Shown in pieces: positions 47,891 to 58,840 of a stretch of DNA of 64,000 bases; the first letter of the stretch is position 1, and the number at the start of each line of letters is the position of its first letter. A program made the translations under genes and the position numbers. The stretch is from Symbiodinium sp. CCMP2592 (taxonomy: Eukaryota; Sar; Dinophyceae; Suessiales; Symbiodiniaceae), in assembly GCA_905221615.1 (NCBI GenBank), contig CAJNDT010005915.1:375501-439500 (forward strand), given 5' to 3'. Below the pieces are notes generated by a model. The model was given only the letters and a program-made list of their open reading frames with translations. It searched no databases and was not told where the DNA came from.

Positions 47891-50800
47891 TATATGTGCC
47901 ATGGACCTTTATGTATAGTTAGAGTCAGCCTTTGGTCGACCGAATGGGTAAGGCTTCGGCAGTTTGACATGCCGCTGCAACATGGAGTGACATAGTGTTT
48001 GGCTTCGTGTAAACCCGACATGAGCGCATTGCCGCAATCTAAAGTGGTCCGGGCCACAGGCCACAACATGACATCTTAGCTGAAAATTTTCTGCGATAGA
48101 TGTACAGGTAGAATAAGCCCCTAATCGATTGAATGGATACGGCCTTAGTCAGGCAGCTTGATTGGTGGGCATTGAGATTCACCACGCCACCACCCACAAC
48201 TCACAGCCAGGCACGAATCACATCAGGAGCTAGTTCACTTTCCGTTGGCTTCCTGGCGGTTAGAATATAAAACTATGAAGACAATCAAAGAATTCATTTT
48301 TGGTTTAAGACAAGGAAACCGAATGAAAGCATGCTTTGACTGTAAATACACGAGGCTTTGTGATGAACGAAATAGTGACCAAGAAAACTAACCACCGATC
48401 CACCATCGGAGTTCCAGCCGTGCCACAAGTCCAGGTAAAGATAATGAGGTCTGTCTTTTGTTTACTTTGTTTTAGTTAATGCAAAGAAGTGAAAAACGAA
48501 AGTATGCGCGATTAGGACCAAAAAACAGACGAAATAGGAAAGAAACCACCCTTTACCGACAGTTATTTGTCTATCTATAGTCTTTTTCTTTTTCGTCTTG
48601 GAGATGTGGTGATTGTGGAATGGAATGAAATGAGAGCGTGTTTGTTGCTCTCTTCATTTCACGCACCACACATTCTGGAGACTTATATTGTAGGCTTAGA
48701 TCTCTCTTTAAATGGGGTCTTCTAATGACAACATGACATCGAATCTTCTGACAACTTTTCTCTTGTAGGGTCATGTCACGTGGCTGTTCTATGTAATCTC
48801 TAAACATGTGAAGTGAATTAAAAGAGCTAGATATAACAGGAAGAAAAGCGCGTTTCCTTACCTTTTCTTCACATTAAATCGGGCTCTTTATGAAGGAAAC
48901 AAGGAACCCACAAGATGAGAGAGTGTTGTGTGTTTCATTTTATTGCAGCAAAGATAAGCGAATAACGAATGCATGTTCTGTTGATTCAAAAGATACAACA
49001 CAATACGAACGGATCCAGAAACCAAGTCATTAGTTTCCAAGGTGTTTGACGTTTTGTGTCCTACAATCAAAGCCCAAGTCAACCAACCGAAATTTTCTGT
49101 CCATGAAGAGGCAATCTTGGTTTCAATTGTTCCAATTAAGTAACAGGTAGGTGACAGAAGGACCGCGGTCTTTTTCATTGAACAAAATGTGTTCTTCATT
49201 CCCACAAAGCCAAGGTAACGAGTGGAAGGTGGAACAGTAAGAAGGAACGGTGTGCCTGCTTAAATGAAACATAGCCAATGAAGCGGAGCGAAAGCGTGCT
49301 TTATTTCAACTGAATGCGGCACACGTTTTCATCCGTTGTTTCAGCGAACAAGAGACACCACAGTTAAACCCAACAACAAGACCCACCGATATCCCGTTCA
49401 TGCTGTAAGCAGCAGGCGATCTCACGGTTTCGTTCATCATTGCTTTGTTTAAGTTAAACAAACATAAAGAACTGATTCGATGCATGGTTTATGTCTATTA
49501 AGCGAAGCACAAAGGAAACGACAAAATGAGCCGATATGGATGTGCCATCAGAATCCTTTTATAGAAGAACTGAGATTCATGAACCTATTGTCCCTGGCGA
49601 ACCACAAATCAAGGGTTAACCGATGATGGATGAACGATGAGAAGTGAATGGTGTGCATGGATGAGTGACAGAAGGGACGCATACTCTTCGCTTATTAAAA
49701 ATAACATCATACATGCACGACTCATGACACAGAAGAATGATCCAGATGAAGCCATTGTATGCATCGTGCTGGCAAAGCAGGCATTTCCTTGATTTGATTT
49801 GTTTTCGCTTTAGTTCAAGAAAACCCACCAAATTTCAACAAAGGACACATCACGAGATAGGAAATTTCATGAGGAGATAGAGTTAGATGGGAGAAGTCTT
49901 TCACCATTAAAATCTTCAATTCCCTGTGATATAACCCTATCATTAGTTTCCTGGTCATTCTGTTCTCGCAAGAAATGACATGAAGGGTGTGAGAGGAACC
50001 GTGCGTTCCGTACGCTTATTCCTCTCCCTTTCATGTCATATCTTGGTCTAACCGTTCACTTTGTTCCTTATTTCATTCCTTTCTTGTTCGGCTCAGTACC
50101 GTGGAAAGGAATGGAAGCGTGAATGAGCCAAACAAAAAAGGAACGAAAACAGGAACACAACGGAAACAACAATCGTAGTTGTAGGAAATGAAAAAGGATG
50201 TAAGCCTCAAATATGCTAGCATTGATTTCTGCTTATTTACCTTCATTATTTTCACTTTTCTACTTTGGCTTTGATGAGCTTCATGCTTCCAATCTCCTCT
50301 TTCACTACATTACCAGCTCATAAAACAGAAGATAAGTAGAATGAAGAGCCGGGAAGATCATTAGACTGAAGAATCACATACTTGTTTTCCTTTGTGCTTT
50401 CATATGAAACGAAATGAATGAAGCGTAAGAGACGCACGGCTTGCACTTCGTTTAATAATTACAGACAACGAAATGAAACAAGAGCCAAAAAACCCAGATT
50501 TAAATGAATTAAACCATGCCTTCGTTTCTCTATTTTACTTGCAATTCAATTAAACTGGCTCTTTTGGGTTCCGTTCATTCTTCACTCCATTTTTTCATGA
50601 TAAGAGAATAACAAAGTGAGGCGAATGAAGAAAGACAAACGAAGTGTATGTTTTGATCATCTCGCTTGGCCTTGTTAAGAATGAAATCAGGCACAAGGTC
50701 GACCGTGGACTCGCGAATCATTCTCTGAGTTTGACCGCCAGTCAAGGTACATCCAACATTCCTTTTTCCACACATCTTTTTTCCAAGCTCACTGCCAAGC

Positions 50801-51843
50801 ATGGGTCCCACAAGCTTTAATTAAACCTAATGCGACAATATGGCAATGAAATGTAAGCGCGCCTTTTGTTGTGTTAGTTTGCATTTGCTCTTTCGGGTTG
50901 TGCATTTCATTGTAAAGGAAAAGTTGAAAGAAAACACCAACAAGACCCAAACTAGCATAATGAAACGAAGCAAAAGGCGTGCATCCTTTACCATGTTGTT
51001 CCTTGCATTACACTAGTTTGTCCTTTTGGGGTTCGCTTCGCTCCACATCCTACATTGACTGGCTTTCCTGTAATCAAAGGTGGTGTAGTTTAAAGTGAAC
51101 GAAGACAATGTAGCATAAGAGAAAGCGTGCTTTGTTCATCGTGAAACGCACCACGAGGTGAACGAGACAAACGAATCAAACTTTCATGTACTGAAACAGA
51201 GGAAAAAGTGCGATCCTTACCTTCTCTTCGTTTCGTTAGTTTAGCATGGGTCTTTTGGTTGCCTTCACTTCCCACCTTACATTTATACAAGTTTATAATG
51301 CTAGAAGTAAACTGGAATCTAATGGTATCTGTATAGGTAATCTATAGTGGTATCTTCTAAGGTTTATGAATGAAGAGAGACGCACAAGAGCCAGATTTAG
51401 CTAATGAAAGATAAACTGGCGCATGCTTATTTATTTTAATCAGGGCTTTTGTAGTGAACGGTCCAATTCCTGGTGTGTTACTCGTTGAGACCGTGTTTCG
51501 TTCATGCGTTCGTTCACTTGTTTCTCGCTGACACTTCGTTCGTTGAAAATCACGAACGAAATCATTCACTTCATCTCAAAATTTTAAAAATTTTAAAAGA
51601 ATTCGAGACCCCCAAAGGCCAAATTTTTTAAAAAATTTAAAAATTTCAAATTTTTTTTAAATTCCAGACCCCCAAAGGCAAATTTTTTAAAAATTTTAAA
51701 AATTTCAATTATTTTAAAAATTTCACAAATTTAAAAAGGGTTCCAGACCCCCAGAGACCAAACTCACACTGCCCACAGAGCCTGCCCTTTAACTGCTCAT
51801 ATTAGAAGAAGCAGTTACTCAAATAGCGCAGAGAGGTCCCACG

Positions 51844-51849
<6 letters not shown>
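47772..51849. other. AT-rich island with hairpin repeats
   Basis: Base composition changes sharply to AT-rich and no frame exceeds about 105 codons. TA microsatellites bound it at about 47815-47890 and 51847-51916. Inside, a loose unit recurs at least ten times: AATGAAACGAAG, then AAGCGTGCTTT or a variant, then an inverted TTCATTTCGTT, often followed by GGCTCTTTTGGGTT. Examples are near 48327, 48633, 49285, 50119, 50424, 50856, 50970 and 51121. Many units can fold, for example CAATGAAATG at 50844-50853 with CATTTCATTG at 50903-50912. No gene is recognised. Confidence 0.55.
51575..51760. repeat. Tandem repeat of about 70 bp
   Basis: Three imperfect units combine CCAGACCCCCAAAGGC-like sequence with a run of AAATTTTTTAAAAATTTTAA. 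They lie just before the TA microsatellite. Confidence 0.65.
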
Positions 51850-51883
<34 letters not shown>

Positions 51884-51916
51884 CATATTATACATATATA
51901 TATATATATATATATA
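51847..51916. repeat. TA microsatellite
   Basis: Long (AT)n runs with short CATACATATTATAC interruptions. They separate the AT-rich island from the retroelement sequence. Confidence 0.9.
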
Positions 51917-51993
51917 TCCTAATTATCGGTCTGCTGGGTAGGAATTAGGAGATCGTTTTCGCGATCGTTCGAACAACCGTGATCATCTGATTT

Positions 51994-52009
51994 CCGTGGC
52001 CATTTTGGC
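51994..52009 (+). promoter_or_regulatory. Possible relict spliced-leader sequence
   Basis: CCGTGGCCATTTTGGC matches the first 16 core bases of the dinoflagellate spliced leader (CCGTAGCCATTTTGGC) at 15 positions and is preceded by T, which the leader allows. The last part of the leader does not match well. It lies about 70 bp before the first open frame of the retroelement at 52078. Confidence 0.45.
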
Positions 52010-52077
52010 AGTAGCCGATCTGCCCATACTGAAAAGATCGGCGTGGGAAAGACAGGATAGATCGCTCCATTGCAGCC

Positions 52078-53830
52078 ATGTCGTTCCCTCCAGTGGGTCC
52101 TTATCAAGGACAACAGCAAGGGGTTCCCCAGTTTGGTCTGCCGAGGAGGATCCAGAGCGAAGATCCGGGACAATGGGGGCTTTACACTCCTGGCCAAGCC
52201 GAGGCTCCAGAGAACCCAGCGGCTCCTGCTGCCGCGTCCTTAGACTGGGTTTCGGGCTGGGGTCGCGACGATCGTCGGGGACGTCGTGACCGAGGAGCAC
52301 CAGCAGCTCACAACCCCTTCGCTGTTCAGCGACCTGAGTTCGTGAGACAGATCGTGGTCGAGGAAGAGGATGAGACGAAGAACCCGCTCTTGGTCATCGA
52401 CAATCGCGATGACCGGGCGGGCGACTCTCTGCCAGGATAGTCCACTTCCAGACGGCTAAGTGCTGGCACCTTCCAGGAGCTAGACACAGAAATAGGAGAG
52501 GCGACGAGGGATACGAGCCCTTTATGCAGGTTAGGCCCCAGGCTAAAAGTGAGTCCAAGGGGCGAGGTGGCAAAGACGGCTACATCCACCGAGTGATAGA
52601 AGTCTCGGAGCGGGCCTACAACGAGGCCCAATGGAGCCGGCGACGGGGAGATGTTTCCAAAAATTAATGGAGACGTCGGCGGGTCGGATAGCTCCGAAAA
52701 GAAACGCTCTTGAGCAGGGCTCCATGGCTGAGCTGAGAGAGGAGCCAGAAGTGGTTCACAGGCTAATGGCGCCTCCACCCAGGCTAGGGGCTGGCATGAT
52801 AGACCAAACCTGAATGTACATCAGGTATGAGAGGGGGCAGGATAGAGCCTATCCTCCCCCCCGCGAAGTCAACAAAGGAGGGATACACGCGACTAGAGGT
52901 CATACTTGCGATGACTGCCGACCCCGGCCCGGCTAGACGCTCTGCTAAGCGGGCAGGCAAAGGCAAGGATAGAAAGGGCTCATAGGCCCCCGTGGATAGG
53001 TGCACAGGGCAACGGCTAGAGCAAAAAGAGCGAGTGCGCACTGTTCCGAAGCAGCTGGGCGAGTTGATGTCCATGTCGGCTAGTGCTCTGCAGCCAGAAA
53101 GAAGAGAGAGACAGGCTAGGTTTTTTCAGGAGAATGGAAACTTTTGGGGGTCGGGAAGGGGGGGAGCTCCGGGCCTTCTTGGGGTGGGTCCTCCTTCTTC
53201 TCCCAACTCATGGGACTCAGCTTTAGCTTTTTCAAAGACGCTAAAGCTGAGTCCCATAGGGCCTGCATAGGTGGCTTCCTGGAGAAATCCGAAGGGAAGC
53301 CAGGTCCTGGTTCTCCTTTGAGGTGGATAGGTCCTGGGCTCCTTGGGCCTTTTCGAAAGGCGATCCCAAGAAAGTGATAGCTGCGCTAGAACTGCTAGCG
53401 GCTAGCGACCCTCGTCGGGATACGTCTCTGGGTCCCGGAGGGCGAGGAAAGGAAGACCTCGCGAGTTGTTATGCGTGGATACACGGATAACAAATCTAAC
53501 GAGGCTCTCGTTAGAAAGGCTATGACAACCAAGTATCCTTCCATGCTAGTTTTAATGGAGGTGGCCGAGGAGCTAGCCCAGAAAAACTGTGAGCTACAGC
53601 TCCAGTGGATACGCAGAGATATCAACCAGCTATAGCGGACGACCTTTTACCAACGAGGAGTTTAAGGAGTTCGATCCCGACCAAAGGATAGACCTGAGGG
53701 GAGAGAGCTTCGAGTGGCTACTCGCGCATGCAGATAGCTTTTACAAGGAGCTAGGCACGCGGAAGCGAGGGACCCCGGATAGGGTGTCGAAGTTTAGCCG
53801 TAAGGCCCGGAAACTAGATCCCTGGTAGCC
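52078..53830 (+). mobile_element. Decayed retroelement: N-terminal frame and RNase H part
   Basis: The frame 52078-52440 starts MSFPPVGPYQGQQQGVPQFG and continues with acidic and Pro/Gly-rich sequence; I infer a gag-like part. After frame changes, FFKDAKAESHRACIGGFLE (about 53230-53287) and then WFSFEVDRSWAPWAFSKGD and KKVIAALELLAASD (about 53305-53410) begin an RNase H-like domain. This continues as YTDNKSNEALVRKAMTTKYP, ELQLQWIRRDINQ, and, after a shift, FTNEEFKEFDPDQRIDL to about 53770. The catalytic polymerase part is missing between them; a perfect hairpin marks the break. This motif series is typical of dinoflagellate retroelements as I remember them; a search was not possible. Confidence 0.55.
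53210..53257. repeat. Perfect 18-bp hairpin
   Basis: ATGGGACTCAGCTTTAGC at 53210-53227 is the exact reverse complement of 53240-53257, with a 12-base loop. The right arm encodes part of the RNase H-like domain (AKAESH), so the left arm is an inverted copy of coding sequence. Confidence 0.9.
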
Positions 53831-53845
53831 TGAGTGGCGATGCAT

Positions 53846-54039
53846 GGGGATAGCCGAAGGCCATCGAATATCTCCAGGCAACCGGGATAGTTGCCACTTC
53901 CGACAAAAGTACGTCCGTGCTAGCTGAGTGTGTGTGTCTCGCCTGGTTGTCGCTCGGCTAGCTCGCAAGCTATTTATCTACTGCTACTATCGTCCTGGAG
54001 GTGTTCTGGGATGGTGGTGGGCTATAGGAGCTAGTGCAC
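53846..54039. repeat. Direct repeat of about 195 bp, copy 1
   Basis: Starts GGGGATAGCCGAAGG and ends GGAGCTAGTGCAC. About 95% similar by eye to 54296-54497. Confidence 0.9.
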
Positions 54040-54295
54040 GTACCTCGTGACGAGGAACGAGTTACGACTATGTGTGCTAGCTTACCTGCTATGCCTACTC
54101 GAAGCTATTGAAGGTAGCTTCGCTAGAAACGAAGTTTCGTTCGCTATCGTCGCTCGCAGGAGAGTTGCCTCTGACATGCGGAGACAGGATAGCAGTGACT
54201 TGGAATGGCTACGAATGTATGACAACCGTCGCCATTCTGGATAAAGTCCCCCTCTTCAGGGGGTGTAAAGATGAAGTACCCACCCTGCCCACCCT

Positions 54296-54497
54296 GGGGA
54301 TAGATAGCCGAAGGCTATCGAATAATATCTCCAGGCAACCGGGACAGTTGCCACTTCCGACAAAAGTGCGTCCGTGCTAGCTGAGTGTGTGTGTCTCGCC
54401 TGGTTGTCGCTCGGCTAGCTTGCAAGCTATTTATCTACTGCTACTATCGTCCTGGAGGTGTTCTGGGGATGGTGGTGGGCTATAGGAGCTAGTGCAC
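54296..54497. repeat. Direct repeat of about 200 bp, copy 2
   Basis: Second copy, 450 bp downstream of the first, with small insertions. The pair brackets 256 bp of unrelated sequence. It could be LTR-like ends or a local duplication. Confidence 0.9.
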
Positions 54498-54636
54498 CAA
54501 CTCGTCACTCGGCTGCGCTTCAGGGGATAACTGTCGATTTAAGCATCTTTGTATGGTCTGTGACGCCATGATCGGTAACCACTGATCAGCTCCCTCTGAC
54601 TCTGAATACCAGCCGTACCTGTCCCTCTCGGGCGCG

Positions 54637-56480
54637 ATGGGCGGCACGGATATGGAGGCGGAGGCCCAGGAGCTCCTGAAGAAGACAAAACCGCTCACCC
54701 CAGACGAAGTTCTCCAGTTGGCGATCGCCCTCCCCGATCAGGGCCAGCACAAATCTGCCAACGGTGGGGTCACTCGTCTTCGAGCCTCTTGTCACTCCTG
54801 GCCCTGGAGCATCAAGGTGATCACTAAGTACATTCTCCAGAGAGTTCCTGACTCTTCACGTCGTTCGCCGTCGTCTACAATCAAGAGGCCAAACCGCATC
54901 GGGATTCGGGCAACGAGCCGGTCTCAAATGTGGTCATCAAGCTAATGGCGTTCGACGGTGGAGACTTGTGGATCGAAGATCCTTTGGGCCAGGATAAGCA
55001 GGTTATCGACGGTCGTTCGATAGCCGGCGTGAACACCGACTTCGTCGACGACAAGATCGTTTTCAATGCCAAAGAAGCTCTGCACATGACCCTGCCTTGG
55101 CAAGAAACGCAGATAGTTCTGGCCGCCTATTCCGTGCAGGGCGTCGATCGCATCCCTGCCGATGAGTTTAAGCAGCTGTTGCAGCTCGGTTTCAAACCGG
55201 CTCCGGTTCATACAGGTGATCACGCCGAGGAGCCGTGGCAAGTTCCGACCTTCGCTCTCGTCACTCCGGGCGCCGATCGTAAACGACCTCACGGTGCACC
55301 GGTCAAGGTTCGTGATCATCGCCAGCGCTCCTCCGGCAAGAAGGCGATCGCTGCAGGCTACCAGATGAAAAAGTCTGTCGTGGCTCCTCTCAGTATAAAA
55401 CCGAGACATCGTGGAGGCGATCGCCTTCGCTTTGGAAGCCAAGCACCCGTTCACTGAAGATGCTACCATTGATCATGACTTGTTGGACGTTCTCCAGCAG
55501 ATCGTGGATGATCCGGCTCGTGTATATGCGATCGCCGATCCTCTTTGCTTCAACACTGGGAGGCTCGTGCTCACGATCTCCTCGGAAAGTCCGACGATAT
55601 GCTCAAACAAGTGCCGGAGCTCATCTGCGTAGACTCCTCCGGGGTACCACTGATGATCAGCCAGTAACTCTTGGCTCGTTCTTCCACGTGGCTCTCTGGC
55701 GCGAGCTCATGACTGCTGCCAACTGTGCTGATGTGGACCTCCATGTCGGGCACGCCGAAAGTCGGCGATATCGCCTCTTCTTACAGTTGGAGTGCCGATC
55801 GCAAACCTCACGCAGAACATCTGTCGGTGGAGTCCCTTCGCTCCAGGGCCTGGGAGTTTCGATCGAGGTTCTCAAAGCTATTCGAGGGGCTCCCGTGACG
55901 GAGCACTCCTCCCAGGTCTGGGAAAGCACGCTCGAAGATGTAGAAGAAGGCGCGGCTGTTGGCCCGTTCTTCGACCCGGCCGAGTTTCCGCGTTTGTGGG
56001 AGATATCATTGGATCCCCACACAGGGTTTCGAGGTCGTGCAGAAGAACAAGGTCCGCGGAGTAAACAGCGCCACTTCGAATGGGATCAACATGGCGACGG
56101 TCGTCACGGAGAAGCTCGAGCTCCCTTCCACAGACGCGAACGTGGCGGTGATCAAGTGGCTGCGCTCGCGGCTGCCCAAGAAGCCCCTGCGCGGCTGGGT
56201 TCTGGATGCGCCGGGCCTATCGCCAGGTGCCGATCTCCCCGGCCCATCGCAAGCGGAGCGTGGTAGCGTTGAAGGATCCCTCGACGGGGAAAGTCGCTTA
56301 CTTCGTGATGGTCGGATATTATCTTACAGCCGGCGCCCATGGATCCCAGGCCGACTGTACCTGGATATGTTCCTCCTGGCGTGAGCAAAGCGAAAGCGAC
56401 TCCCGATGCTGCCTTTCGGAAGGCCGAGGCAGAACTGATCCGACTCCTCGGTGCCGAGCCCCTCGACGACCCGATCGAAG
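54637..56480 (+). mobile_element. Decayed retroelement: region before and start of reverse transcriptase
   Basis: The frame 54930-55457 has GGDLWIEDPLGQDKQVIDG, then KIVFNAKEALHMTLPWQE and IVLAAYSVQGVDRIPADEF. This module is common upstream of reverse transcriptase in dinoflagellate elements (remembered, not searched). After breaks, 55795-55900 reads RKPHAEHLSVESLRSRAWEF, 55985-56200 reads WIPTQGFEVVQKNKVRGVNS and ends PLRGWVLD, and a shift leads to RRAYRQVPISPAHRKRSVVA and LKDPSTGKVAYFVMVG, the palm motif A region. No YxDD motif follows. Four GCGATCGC octamers lie in this stretch. The element is dead. Confidence 0.55.
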
Positions 56481-56723
56481 ACTTTTAATTTTGTCGTGGG
56501 AAAAATCGCTCATCTGATGTGTTCGATGGGATTGATGTTGCGATCTTTGGCGCCGAATGCCAATGCGCACCCCCGGCGATCGGAGTTCCGTTCGGACTCG
56601 TGAAGATCGAGTGAAGTTTTGATCTGACTTGTGGCCGACTCCCACGTTGCGGTCGCACGAAAAAGGAATGCCGACTGCTGACTTTCAGCGAGTGAACCGA
56701 GCGGGATAGATCGTGGAAACTGA

Positions 56724-56780
56724 TATGTATATATATATATATATGTATATGTTTGTATGTATGTGTATATATATATATGG
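56724..56780. repeat. TA microsatellite
   Basis: (TA)n and (TG/TA)n runs ending GGTCACCCCCCCCCC. It forms the outer part of the left inverted arm of the next element. Confidence 0.85.
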
Positions 56781-56910
56781 TCACCCCCCCCCCTTGACAG
56801 ACCATCCCCTTCAAAACATCGCTCCCACCGGCGTGTTCGTGCTTTTTCCGGGGTATCGAGTTTGAGCCCTCCGATCGTATCTGTGGAACCACCAAAAGAT
56901 TGAGACCCGT

Positions 56911-57290
56911 TGACAGACCATGCCCTTTCAACTCAGTCGTAGCGCATGGTCTGTGATCGGGGGGAGGTGGCACTCAGCTTTCAAAAACTCAATTCCAAAA
57001 ATTCCAAAAATTCCAAAATTTCCAAAATTTCCAATAAGTCCGCCCTTATGTTTTGGAAAAATCCTGTCGGCTAGGTCGGGCCGTTTTGGAAATTTTGGAA
57101 ATTTGGGAATTTTTGGGAATTTTGGGAAATTTTGGGAAATTTTGGAAATTTTGGAGATTTCGGAGATTTCGGAGATTTTGGAAATTTTTGAAATTTTGGA
57201 ATTTTTGGAAATTGATTTTCAATGGGCTGATTGTGACCCATCGGATGACAGACCATGCACTACGACTCACTTGCAAAGGCAAGGTCTGTT
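56911..57290. repeat. Inner inverted repeat with paired GACAGACCATGC hairpins
   Basis: GACAGACCATGC at about 56913 faces GCATGGTCTGT at about 56944 across a 20-base loop containing AGTCGTAG. The right side at 57247-57288 carries the complementary arrangement (CTACGACT between GACAGACCATGC and AAGGTCTGT). The two 50-bp ends are largely complementary to each other. Confidence 0.8.
56985..57215. repeat. TTCCAAAA / TTTTGGAA inverted minisatellite
   Basis: About seven TTCCAAAA-type units at 56990-57042 are followed by about a dozen TTTTGGAA-type units at 57082-57215, so the two halves can pair. Confidence 0.85.
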
Positions 57291-57329
57291 TAGACGATTG
57301 TCAGTGTTTATCTATTTATATAAATTGGT

Positions 57330-58840
57330 ACTCCTACGAATACTATTACCAATACTCATTCTGACATTGATCATTTGCTGACTACCCAAGCTAATACCAG
57401 CATTAACACTAATATTTACACTTTTTTAAGCCAATACGAATAGGCACCATACAAATAACAAATACTAACAATGATTAATACTGAAGTTCATACTCCTACG
57501 CATATCAATATTTATGCCCATATTGGTAGTAGTGTATTTTAATTCCAATACCAATACACACCTGCATATACCAATGTACATAAATATACATACCACTATA
57601 TTAAAGTACAAATACACTAGCTCATGCATGTATTTATCTGTTAGTATTTTCATGTAATCAGGAGTAATACTAATATAAGACAAACGTTCATGCGAATGCA
57701 TAACCTCATTTTAATATTAGCACTCGCACTAGCACTATTACTAATACCAATCACACTGTTTATACCAACACCAAGATTTACATAAGTATTGATACTCCTA
57801 CGGATACTACTGCGTATACTCTTATGCTGTTAACAGTAATGCTGTCACCAATACTAATACTGACATTGATATCTTGCTGAATATTCAAGATAGTACCAGT
57901 ATTAATACCATTATTAACACTTATACTAAGGCTACTGCGACTATGGATAATCCTAATACGAATATTAACATTAACACTCCTACGAATACCAATAGTCATA
58001 TTCATATTGATGTGAAGACTAATACCATTACAAAAGACACGTGCATATGCTAATGCACACCAGAACACATACCATTAACTTAAAATGCCGATATGTATCA
58101 ATGCATTCATGTACTGATGTTTTAGGACAAGCATATACCCATATACCAATGTAACAATACACTACTTGTTAATGTGTGAATATACTATACTAGTATGCTA
58201 TTATACTAGTATGCTACTATACTAGTATGCGACTACTGTAATATGCAAGTATACCGACGTGGCAGGTTAGTGTACTAATATGACAACATACTGATACACT
58301 TATAAATCTTTAGACAATACACGTATATTGCATATACTAGTATACTAATACACTAATGTACGAATATACTGGTATGTTAATATACTAATATATTAATACA
58401 GCAATATACTAGTTTACTCATGCATCAGTTGTACTAAAGTATTACATCTACGAATATGCAAGTATACAAATATGTTGCCTCTCGAACACACCAATGTGTT
58501 GATATACTAACCTGCTGATATACGAAACTATCAGAATAGTAACATATCGAAACTAACTCTAATTTTGATACCAATACTAGCACCTCTGCCATTATTAACT
58601 GATATTAAACCCAACATGAAGACTGATACTAATGCTGGCAGTGGTACTATTACTGGCATTGACACTGGCACTAACACTAAGACTAGAACGAAGATGAACA
58701 TTAACATTAATGTATACTTACTACTGTCGATATATATATATATACACATACTTACAGTAAGCACTAATACTATTGCTGATACGAATACTAATACCAATAT
58801 TAATACTCATACTCATCCTATATCAATGCTACCACAAAAC
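57330..58840. repeat. Degenerate six-base-period AT-rich repeat
   Basis: Variants of AATACTAATACCAATACT run for about 1.5 kb, so both strands give short frames with alternating residues (TNTNTN on +, VNVNIRIRI on -). At 58190-58235 there are three units of TATACTAGTATGC. No gene. Confidence 0.7.

Noticed and set aside
54720-55540. GCGATCGC cluster as a sign of cyanobacterial transfer
   Set aside because: The octamers lie in decayed retroelement sequence with eukaryotic element motifs, and nothing else there looks bacterial.
57778-58068. Minus-strand frame with alternating hydrophobic and polar residues (VNVNIRIRI), like a beta-rich or antifreeze protein
   Set aside because: The alternation is produced by the six-base DNA period and both strands show the same effect.
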